Shown here piece after piece: positions 7,524-14,337 of a stretch of 14,337 nucleotides of DNA. Numbering within the stretch: position 1 is the stretch's first letter; every line of letters starts with the position of its first letter. Below the pieces are notes generated by a model. The model did not search any database and was not told the DNA's origin. It worked only from the letters and a program-made list of their open reading frames with translations. This DNA comes from Actinidia chinensis (taxonomy: Eukaryota; Streptophyta; Magnoliopsida; Ericales; Actinidiaceae): NCBI GenBank assembly GCA_009663005.1, contig VIGQ01001910.1, forward strand, positions 1 to 14,337, given 5' to 3'. The position numbers and the translations under genes were made by a program.

Positions 7524-7848
7524 CCGTAGTATTAAAAAATAAATGACGCATAGAAAATATTTTGGGAAAAGAATAAGCATTAAAAATTCCCACAAAAAAT
7601 GGTGCAAAAAAAAGAGGAACTTCCCGTTGCCTCACCCATCCTGACATTGCATCCGTCAATGCACGCTTTAACTTCAAAATTCAAAACAGATCCGCGCATT
7701 AGCACCAAATGATCGCCGAAGGATGTTGCTTCAACTTTTCAATCATATGGAACACATCGACACCCAATCATCGCTCTTCTCCCTTCGAACCGCAGCGTAG
7801 ACGGTTAAAACAACGGTTTTAAAAAACTAATAGTTTCAATGCCTGAAT
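7524..7848 (-). repeat. Long monomer 27 (325 bp), type A
   Basis: 5S-like segment about 7601-7721. Carries ATTCCCACAAA, GTTGCCTCACCC, ACAGATCCGCGCATTAG and TTGCTTCAAC. Confidence 0.85.
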
Positions 7849-8172
7849 CAGTAAGTATTAAAAATAAATGCGCATAGGGAATTTTGGAAAGAAATTAAGT
7901 GTAAAAAATGGATAAAAATGGTTGGCAAAAAGAGGACTTCCCGGTGGGTTCACCCATCCTGACATATACCCGTCCATGCATGTTAATTTTCAAAAATTCA
8001 AACGGAACCCGTGCATTAGTACCAAGATGATCGCGAAGGTAGTTGGGTTTCACCTTTTTAATTCATATGGACACATCGACCCCCATCAAGCCGGCTTCTC
8101 CCTTTCGAACTGCAAACGTAACGGGTTTTACAAGTAAATGGGTTTTTAAAGCTAATCGTTTCAATGCCTCAC
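7849..8172 (-). repeat. Long monomer 28 (324 bp), type B
   Basis: 5S-like segment about 7920-8038. Core CAAACGGAACCCGTGCATTA, a clean type B. Confidence 0.85.
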
Positions 8173-8368
8173 CCGTAAGTATTTAAAAACAAATGCGCAT
8201 GAAGAATTATTTGAAAATATATGTATTAAAAAATCAAAACAAAAAATGGCTCAAAAAGAGGGCTTCCCGGTTGTTCAACCATCCTAAAATTGCACCCGTC
8301 AATGCACCGCTTAACATCGAAAATTCGAAACGGATCCGCGCATTAGTAACAATAGGATCGCTGAAAGT
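8173..8368 (-). repeat. Short monomer 29 (196 bp), last short unit
   Basis: 5S-like segment about 8248-8367. Junction CTGAAAGT then ACGTAAG. No short unit is seen to the right of this one. Confidence 0.85.
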
Positions 8369-8693
8369 ACGTAAGTATTAAAAATAACATGCGCATAAGG
8401 AAATGTTTTAGATATAAGAAGTGCAAAAAATCGCAAAAAGGTTTGCCAAAAGAGGACTTCATAGTGGGTCACCCATCCTGACATTGCACCCCATCCATAC
8501 ACGCTTAACATCGAAATTCAACGGGATCCGAGCGGTGGGACCATTTATGATCGCGAAGGTTGTTGCTTTCAACATTTCAAATTTCATATGGACAAAATGA
8601 CCCCAATTCATCCGCTTTCTCCAATTCGAACCGCAGCGTAAACGGGTAAAAGTACAACGGGGTTTTTAAAAAACGAACGTTTCAATGTCTGAT
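8369..8693 (-). repeat. Long monomer 30 (325 bp), post-short type
   Basis: 5S-like segment about 8440-8558. GCGCATAAGG and AGTGCAAAAAATCGC tie it to monomer 25; core GGATCCGAGCGGTGGGACC. Confidence 0.85.
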
Positions 8694-9023
8694 CCGTAAA
8701 GTATTAAAAAATTAAATGCGCATGATAGAAATTTTTTGGAAAGAATAAGTATAAAAAATCAAACCAAAAAGGTTTCAAAAAGAGGAACTTCCCAGTGGGT
8801 CACCCATCCCGACATTGCACCCGGTCCATGCACGCTTAACCCTCGAAATTCAAACGGAACCCGTGCATTAGTACCAAAGATTCGCGAAGGTTATGTTGCT
8901 TTCACCTCTTTTCAATTCTATGGACACCCGACCCAAATCTACGCCTTTCTTACCTTTCAAAAACCGCAGCGTTAAACGGGTTAAAGTAAACGGTGTTAAA
9001 ACTAATCGTTTCAATGGCTGCAT
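8694..9023 (-). repeat. Long monomer 31 (330 bp), type B
   Basis: 5S-like segment about 8771-8889. Core CGGAACCCGTGCATTAGTAC; upstream word GCTTTCACC. Confidence 0.85.
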
Positions 9024-9110
9024 CCGTAAGTTTTAAAAAAAAAAAACGCTATAGTGTAAAATAAATACGTAAGTTTTAAAAAATTTTTGGAGAAGAATAA
9101 GTTTGTAAAA
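9024..9110. repeat. Local head duplication
   Basis: CGTAAGTTTTAAAAAA occurs at 9025 and again at about 9068, separated by ACGCTATAGTGTAAAATAAAT. The copies are about 43 bp apart, consistent with slippage or a read error in an A/T-rich stretch. Confidence 0.6.
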
Positions 9111-9379
9111 AAATCGACACAAATGGTGCAAAAAAAAGAAAAGAGGACTGACCCGGTGCAGTTCACCCATCATGACTTTCACCCGTCCATGCACGCCTAA
9201 TTCGAAAAATTCAAACGAACCCGGGCATTTAGACCATTATGATCGCCGAAGGTATGTTGGTTCACCTTTTTTAATTCATAGGGACCCACATCGACCCCCA
9301 ATCATCCGCTTTCTCCCTTTCGAACCGCAGCGTGACGGGTAAAATACAACGGTTAAAACTAATCGTTTCAATGCCGCAT
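9024..9379 (-). repeat. Long monomer 32 (356 bp) with duplicated head
   Basis: 5S-like segment about 9125-9251, type B. It is the longest unit because its first ~43 bp occur twice. Confidence 0.85.
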
Positions 9380-9709
9380 CCGTAAAAGTATAAACAAATA
9401 AATGCGCGTAGGGGAATTTTTTGGAAAGAATAAAATTATAAAAATTCGACCCAAAAATGGTTGCCAAAAGAGGACGTCCGGTTGGGTCACCCCAATCTGA
9501 CAGTGCAAACCCGTCCATGAACGCTTAATTTGAAATTGTGAAACGGACCATGTGCATTAGTCCAATATGACCGCGAAGGTATCGGTGGTCACTTTTTCAA
9601 TTCATATGGACACATCGACCCCCAATCATCCGGCTTTCTTCTGTTAAAAACCGAGCGTAAAGGGTAAAACAAAAACGGGTTGTAAAACTAATAGTTTGCA
9701 TGCACGCAT
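9380..9709 (-). repeat. Long monomer 33 (330 bp)
   Basis: 5S-like segment about 9459-9578; core CGGACCATGTGCATTAG, type B with damage. Confidence 0.85.
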
Positions 9710-10023
9710 CAGTAAGTATTAAAACTAAAATGCGCATAGGGATTTTTAGAAAGAAAAGTGTAAAAAAATGAATAAAAAAGTGAAAAAGAGGACTTCCCGG
9801 TGGGTCACCCATCTTGGACCATGTACCCGTCCATGCAAGCTTATTTCAAATTCAAAAGGAACCCGTGCATTAGTACCATATGATACGAAGGTATGTTGGT
9901 TCACCTTTTTTATTGATGTGGACACATTGACACCCAATCAACGCTTCTCCCTTTCAAACCGCAGGCGGAAACGGCTAAAGTAAAATGGGTTTAAAAAACT
10001 AAATCGTTTGCAAATGCCTGCAT
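9710..10023 (-). repeat. Long monomer 34 (314 bp), type B
   Basis: 5S-like segment about 9779-9890; core AGGAACCCGTGCATTAG. The end of the 5S start reads TGATACGAAG. Confidence 0.85.
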
Positions 10024-10353
10024 CCGTACGTATTTAAAAAAAATGTGGCATACGGAATTTTTTGGAAATAATTAAGTTACAAAAAATTCAACAAAAAACG
10101 GTTGCAAAATGAGGACTTCCCGGTGGGGTTTCACCATCTGACATTGCCACCCGTCCATGCACTCTTAACTCAAAAAAATTCAAACGGAGACCCGCGCATT
10201 AGTACGAATTATATCGCGAAGGTATGTACTTCACCTTTTCAATTCATATGGACACATCGACCCCCAATGCTCCGCTTTCTACCTTTCAAACCACAGGGTA
10301 AAGTGTATTTGAAGTACAAAGGGTTAAAAAAACTAATCGTTTGATGCCTGCAT
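10024..10353 (-). repeat. Long monomer 35 (330 bp), A/B hybrid
   Basis: 5S-like segment about 10100-10221. Core CGGAGACCCGCGCATTAG mixes type B GG with type A CGCGC; upstream word TACTTCACC. Confidence 0.85.
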
Positions 10354-10669
10354 GTGTAAGTATTAAAAATAAATGCGCCCTAGGGAATTTTTTGAAAGAG
10401 TAGTGAAAAAATTGGACAAAAAATGGTTGCAAAAGAGGAATTCAGGTCGGGTCACCATCCGAAATTGTACCCGTCCATGCACGCTTATTTAAAAATCAAA
10501 CGGAACCCGTGCATAGTACCAATATGGATCGCGAAGGTATGTTGTTCACCTTTTTAATTCATTGGTGGTGACCACATCGACCCCCAATTCATCGCTTTAT
10601 CCCTTTCGAACAGCAGCGTAACGGGTTAAAAGTAAAACGGGTTAAAATAATCGTTTCATGCCCTTGCAT
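10354..10669 (-). repeat. Long monomer 36 (316 bp), type B
   Basis: 5S-like segment about 10425-10536; core CGGAACCCGTGCATAG. Confidence 0.85.
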
Positions 10670-10985
10670 CAGTAAAGTATTAAAAATAAATGCGCCATAG
10701 GAAATTTTTCTGGAAATAATTAAGTAAAAAATTCCACAAACTGGTGCAAAAAGAGGGACCTTCCCGGTGGCTACCATTCATGACATTGCACCTGTCCATT
10801 GCATGTTACTCAAAATTAAGATAGATACGCGTATCGTAACCAATATGATCGCGAAGGTATGTTGACTTCACCTTTTCAATTCATATGGGACACATTCGAC
10901 CCCAATCATCCGCTTTTCCTTTCGAAACCGAAGCGTAACGGGTAAAGTACAACGGGTTGAAACTAAATCGTTTAAAAACCTGCAT
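10670..10985 (-). repeat. Long monomer 37 (316 bp), type A
   Basis: 5S-like segment about 10743-10856; ATTCCACAAA, GGTGGCTACC, and core AAGATAGATACGCGTATCG. Confidence 0.85.
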
Positions 10986-11325
10986 CCGTACAAGTATTAA
11001 CAATAAAGCGCATAGAAGGAAAAATTTTTTGGAAAGAATAAGTATAAAAAAATTAACAAAAAATGTTTGCCAAAAAGAGGTCTTCCCGGTGGGTCACCCA
11101 TCCAGAAATTGTTACCCGTCCATTGCCCCACGCTTAATTTCAAAATTCAAACGGAACCCGTTTTTTGCATAGTACCAATATGATCGCGAAGGTATGTTGG
11201 GTGGTTCACCTTTTTAATTGATATGGACACATACGAACCCAATCAACCGCTGTTCTCCCTGTTCAAAATGCAGCGTTACGGGTAAAGTAAAACGGGTTTA
11301 AAAACTAATCGTTTCAATGCTGCCA
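10986..11325 (-). repeat. Long monomer 38 (340 bp), type B
   Basis: 5S-like segment about 11065-11191; core CGGAACCCG followed by inserted TTTTTT before GCATAG. Confidence 0.85.
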
Positions 11326-11649
11326 CCGTACGTTTAAAAACAAATACGAATAGAAATTTTTTGGAAAGAATAAGTATAAAAAATTCCACAAAAATGGTTG
11401 CAAAAAGAGGAATTCCCGTGGCTCCACCGCATCCTGACATGAAACACTGTCCATGCACGCTTAACTTTCAAAATTGAAAAGATCCGCGAAATTAGTACCA
11501 ATTATGATCGCGAAGGTATGTTGGTTCAAACCTTGTCAATTAATATGGACACATCGCAACCCCAATCATTCCGCTTTCTACCTTCAAACCACGCATTAAC
11601 GGGTAAAGTACAACGGAGGTTTAAAACTAATCGTTTCAATGCCTTGCAT
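11326..11649 (-). repeat. Long monomer 39 (324 bp), type A
   Basis: 5S-like segment about 11396-11515; ATTCCACAAAAATGG, CGTGGCTCCACC, core AAAGATCCGCGAAATTAG. Confidence 0.85.
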
Positions 11650-11973
11650 CTGTAAGTATTAAAAAATAAATGCGATAGGAAATTTTTTGGAAAGAATAAG
11701 TGGTTTTAAAAAATTGAAAACAAATGGTGCAAAAACGAGGGATTCCCGGTGGGTCACCCATCCCTGAATGTACCCGTCCATGCACGCTTAATTTCAAAAT
11801 TCAAACGGGGAAAACCGGCATTAGTACCAATATGGATCGCGGAGATATGTTGGTTCACCTTTTCAATGCAGATGGACACATCGGACCCAAATCCCAAAAC
11901 GCTTTCTCCCATTCGAACCGCAGCGTAACGGGTAAAGAAAACGGCGTGAAAACTAACGTTTCAATAACCGCCT
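11650..11973 (-). repeat. Long monomer 40 (324 bp), type B
   Basis: 5S-like segment about 11726-11844; core damaged to CGGGGAAAACCGGCATTAG. Confidence 0.82.
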
Positions 11974-12302
11974 CGGTTAAAGTATTAAAAATAAATGCGC
12001 ATAGGGAAATTTTTTTGGGAATTATTAGTATTAAAAAATTCCACAAAAATAGTGCAAAAAGAGGGGACTTTCCAATGGTCACACCATCCGACCAATTCCA
12101 CCCTTGTCAAATGCACGCTTAACTTAAAATTCAAACTGATCCGGCGCATTAGTAGAATATGATCGCGACGGTATATGGTGCTTCACCTTTTCAATAAATG
12201 GGGACCACATCGACCCCCAATCATCCGATTTCTCCCTTCGAAACCGCCAGCGTAACGGGTTAAAGTACAACGGGTTGAAACTAATCGTATTCAATACTGC
12301 AT
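11974..12302 (-). repeat. Long monomer 41 (329 bp), type A
   Basis: 5S-like segment about 12051-12170; ATTCCACAAAAATAG, core CAAACTGATCCGGCGCATT, GCTTCACC. Confidence 0.85.
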
Positions 12303-12641
12303 CGTTCAGTATTAAAAAATAAAGTGCATAGGGAAATTTTTTGGAAAGGGAATAGAATAAGTGTAAAAAATTTGGACAAAAAAATGGTGGCAAAAAGAGG
12401 AATTTTCAGTGGGCAACCAATCCTGACATTGTTACCCGTCCATGGCACGGCTATTTCAAAATTCAAACGGACCGTTGCCTATTTTAGAACCAATATGATC
12501 GCGGAGTAAGATGGTGGTCACCTTTTTAAATTGATATGGACACATCGACCCCCAAAATCAACCCGCTTTCACCCTTTCAAACCGCAGCCGTTAACGGGTA
12601 AAGTACAACGGTGTTAAAACTAATCGTTTCAATGCCTACAT
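12303..12641 (-). repeat. Long monomer 42 (339 bp), type B
   Basis: 5S-like segment about 12386-12506; core CAAACGGACCGTTGCC. The GGAAAG word is extended to GGAAAGGGAATAG. Confidence 0.85.
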
Positions 12642-12976
12642 TCGTAAGTGAATTAAAAATATATGCGCATCCATAGGGAAATTTTTTGAAAATAATTAAG
12701 TATAAAAAAATCACAAAAATGGTTGCAACAGAGGACTTCCCGGTGGGTCACCCATCCGGGAATGACACCCGTCCATCACGCCTTAAACCTCAAAATTCAA
12801 ACGGAACCTGTTGCATTTAGTACGAATCTGATCGCGAAAGGTATGTTGCTTCACCTTTTCATTACATAGGGACATATCGACCCCCAAATCAATTCCGATT
12901 TTCTCCCTTTCGAAACGCAGCGAACGGTTAAAAGTACAACGGTTTAAAACTAATCGGTGGTTCACGCCTGCAATAT
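12642..12976 (-). repeat. Long monomer 43 (335 bp), type B
   Basis: 5S-like segment about 12721-12840; core CGGAACCTGTTGCATTTAG. Second of two adjacent type B units. Confidence 0.85.
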
Positions 12977-13321
12977 CCGTAAAGTATTAAAAATAACTGA
13001 GCATAGGGAATTTTTTGGAAAGAGGGAAAGAAAATAATAAGTATAAAAATTCCACCAAAAATGGTTTTGTAAAAGTAGGACTTCACGGTGGCTCACCCCC
13101 ATCCGGAATTGCACCCGTCCATGCACGCTTAAATTGATGAAAATTCAACAGATCCGCGCATTAGTACCAATATGTCGCGGAAAGTATGTTTTGCTTCACC
13201 TTTCAATCAATATGGGACACATCGACCCCCAATCAAACGTTTCTCCCATTCGAACCGCAGCGTAAGGGGTGTGTAAAGGTAAACGGGTTTTTGGTTAAAA
13301 CTAATCGTGTCAATGCCGCAT
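12977..13321 (-). repeat. Long monomer 44 (345 bp), type A
   Basis: 5S-like segment about 13063-13184; ATTCCACCAAAAATGG, GGTGGCTCACC, core AACAGATCCGCGCATTAG, GCTTCACC. An extra AGAGGGAAAG lies near 13020. Confidence 0.87.
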
Positions 13322-13650
13322 CTTTTTTAAGTTTAAAAAATAAATCGCATAGGGAATTTTTTGAAAAGAATAAGTGTAACAAAAATGGATTAACAAATGG
13401 TACAAAAGGGACTTACGGTAGTGGTCACCCATCCCATGACATTGTACCATCCATGCACGCGTAACCATTGAAATTCAAACCGGAAACCCGTGCATTTGAA
13501 CCAATATGATGGGGAAGGTATGTTGCTTCACCTTTTAATCATATGGACAAATCGACCCCCAATCATCCGCTTTCTACCTTTCAAAACCGCCAGCGGAAGG
13601 GGTAAAGTACACCGGGGTTTTTAAAACAAACGTTTGTTCATTGCCGGCAT
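13322..13650 (-). repeat. Long monomer 45 (329 bp), type B
   Basis: 5S-like segment about 13399-13517; core CCGGAAACCCGTGCATTTG. The head is damaged (CTTTTTTAAG). Confidence 0.83.
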
Positions 13651-13974
13651 CCTTAATATTAAAAATAATGGCCATAGGGAATTTTCTTGGAAAGATAAGT
13701 TAAAAAAATGGACAAAGATGGTGCACAAGAGACGTCCCGGTGGTTCCCCATCCTGACATTTGCACCCGTTCCTAGTTTTGTGCTACATTTCTTAACTTCA
13801 AAATTCAAACAAATTCGCGCATTGTACCATATGACTCGCGAAAGGTATGTGCTCACCCTTTTCAATTCCTTTGGACACATCGACCCCCAATCATCAGCCT
13901 TTCTCCCTTTCGAACCGCCAGCGTAACGAGTAAAGTACAACGGGTTGAAAAAACAATCGTTCACTACTTTGCAT
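13651..13974 (-). repeat. Long monomer 46 (324 bp), type A
   Basis: 5S-like segment about 13720-13844; core CAAACAAATTCGCGCATTG. The A-box region is replaced by TTCCTAGTTTTGTGCTAC (from 13769), so this copy has lost the A-box. Confidence 0.83.
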
Positions 13975-14297
13975 CCGTTAAGTAGTTAAGGATTAAAAAA
14001 TAAATGCGCAAAGGAAAATTTTTTGGAAAGGAATAAGTGTAAAAAATGGACAAAAATGGGCAAAAAGAGGATTCCCGGGGGGTCACCCATCCTGACATTT
14101 GCCACCCGTCCAGGCACGTTAACCTCGAAATTCAAACGGAACCCGTTTGCATAGTACCATCTGATAGCGAAGGTATGTTGCTACCGTTTCAATTCATATG
14201 GACCAAATCGACCACCAATATCCGCTTCTCCCTTTCGAAACGCAGCGGAACGGGATTAAAATACACAGGGTAAAAAATAATCGTTTCAATCCCGCAT
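13975..14297 (-). repeat. Long monomer 47 (323 bp), type B
   Basis: 5S-like segment about 14058-14172; core CGGAACCCGTTTGCATAG. Confidence 0.85.
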
Positions 14298-14337
14298 CCG
14301 TAAGTATTAAAAATAAATGCGCCTAGGCAATTTTTGG
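14298..14337 (-). repeat. Partial monomer at the right edge
   Basis: Only the head and start of the AT-rich spacer are present, ending in TTTTTGG; no 5S-like sequence. The array continues past the window. Confidence 0.9.

Larger units (their letters stand above)
690..8368 (-). repeat. Higher-order region with interspersed short monomers
   Basis: Short monomers start at 690, 1523, 2372, 3558, 5389, 6687 and 8173, and the window begins with the tail of another. The first three are spaced 833 and 849 bp apart, a short-long-long trimer; later spacing widens to 4-6 monomers. Long monomers just after a short end share private variants: CATAAGGAATTTTTTAGAAA in the spacer, a second AGAGGTGCC at the 5S 3' end, ATTCGCGCATTGGTAGCAAT within 5S, and GTTAAAATAATCG (missing CT) in the upstream spacer. 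These are clearest at 3758, 4413 and 5586, partly present at 56, 2558, 6876 and 8369. Monomers after those often carry CATAGAGAA and a TAACTATT-like head (369, 2880, 4735, 5912). Phase-specific variants of this kind are the mark of a higher-order repeat. Confidence 0.7.
10354..14297 (-). repeat. Region of alternating A/B long monomers (dimeric higher-order repeat)
   Basis: All twelve monomers are long. By the 5S core they read B A B A B A B B A B A B. Type B has CAAACGGAACCCGTGCATT; type A has CAACAGATCCGCGCATT or a damaged form. Type A also tends to carry ATTCCACAAA in the AT-rich spacer (10670, 11326, 11974, 12977), GGTGGCTCACC instead of GGTGGGTCACC (12977, with broken forms at 10670 and 11326), and GCTTCACC instead of GGTTCACC just upstream of 5S. 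The dimer would be about 650 bp. The single B-B neighbour pair is at 12303 and 12642. High indel noise makes single assignments uncertain, but the alternation is consistent. Confidence 0.6.
1..14337 (-). repeat. 5S rRNA-derived tandem satellite array
   Basis: The whole window is head-to-tail copies of one monomer, all in the same orientation. I set the phase at the motif CCGTAAGTATTAAAAATAAA. Read on plus, a long monomer runs: AT-rich spacer (about 70 bp), 5S-like block (about 116-120 bp), second spacer (about 130 bp) ending in TTTCAATGCCTGCAT. The 5S-like block is transcriptionally oriented on minus, so the second spacer is its upstream region. No unique flanking DNA, no coding gene, no tRNA and no complete mobile element is visible. 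The repeat identity is read directly; the 5S origin rests on full-length hand alignment with plant 5S rRNA; an organism in the flowering plants is inferred from that. Confidence 0.95.

Noticed and set aside
11724..12122. Longest open frame (132 codons)
   Set aside because: It runs across two adjacent monomers only because indels removed stops; the translated text is the same repeat sequence in shifting frames.
13769..13797. Insertion disrupting the A-box of monomer 46
   Set aside because: The replaced bases are short, match nothing recognisable and lie in the noisy part of the window, so a read error is the simpler explanation.
65..14273. Dozens of open reading frames of 60-132 codons on both strands
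   Set aside because: They repeat the same few peptides once per monomer (for example the WVTHPDIAP stretch from the C-box region), start and stop with indels, and have no family resemblance or start signals. They are by-products of the satellite.
1..14337. CRISPR array
   Set aside because: The whole ~325 bp unit is repeated, with no short repeats separated by unique spacers, and no cas genes.
1..14337. Telomeric repeat or centromeric retroelement sequence
   Set aside because: No TTTAGGG-type repeats and no retroelement protein-coding sequence. A centromeric or pericentromeric location is possible for a satellite but cannot be read from the sequence.

Overview
The whole window is one head-to-tail tandem repeat array, with no protein-coding gene and no unique sequence. 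I count 47 monomers between about 56 and 14297, plus a partial one at each end. The common (long) monomer is about 313-356 bp. Seven monomers are short (186-202 bp), one is a 129 bp deletion form, and one is a recombinant composite.

Read on the minus strand, about 116-120 bp of nearly every monomer aligns along its full length with plant 5S ribosomal RNA. By hand alignment I get roughly 73% identity for the copy at 949-1064. Exact conserved blocks include GCGATCATA, ACTAATGC, GGATCCC, TTAAGCGTGC, AGGATGGGTGACC and GGAAGTCCTC. The window is therefore a 5S-derived satellite of a flowering plant (inference from the plant-type rather than animal-type 5S signatures). The copies look like pseudogenes: the 5' and 3' ends no longer pair as helix I, and a T5 run interrupts the 3' end. 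The internal Pol III A-box and C-box are still well kept. Long monomers also keep a TATA-like CATATGAA near -28 and a C at -1; short monomers lack the upstream spacer.

Layout: (1) 1 to about 1.3 kb holds very clean, near-identical monomers; from about 1.24-1.43 kb onward single-base insertions and deletions are everywhere, so the rest looks like unpolished long-read sequence. (2) About 1-8.4 kb carries short monomers interspersed with long ones, at first as short-long-long trimers (starts 690, 1523, 2372), then at wider spacing, with two rearranged monomers (4082-4412 and 6242-6370). (3) About 8.4-14.3 kb holds only long monomers. From about 10.35 kb two variants alternate: type B with GGAACCCGTGCATT and type A with AGATCCGCGCATT, suggesting a dimeric higher-order repeat.

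Short open reading frames occur throughout, but they are the same few repeat-encoded peptides shifted by indels and are not genes. The main open question is whether the array grew from an old 5S rDNA cluster or from the 5S-bearing LTR of a Cassandra-type TRIM retrotransposon.
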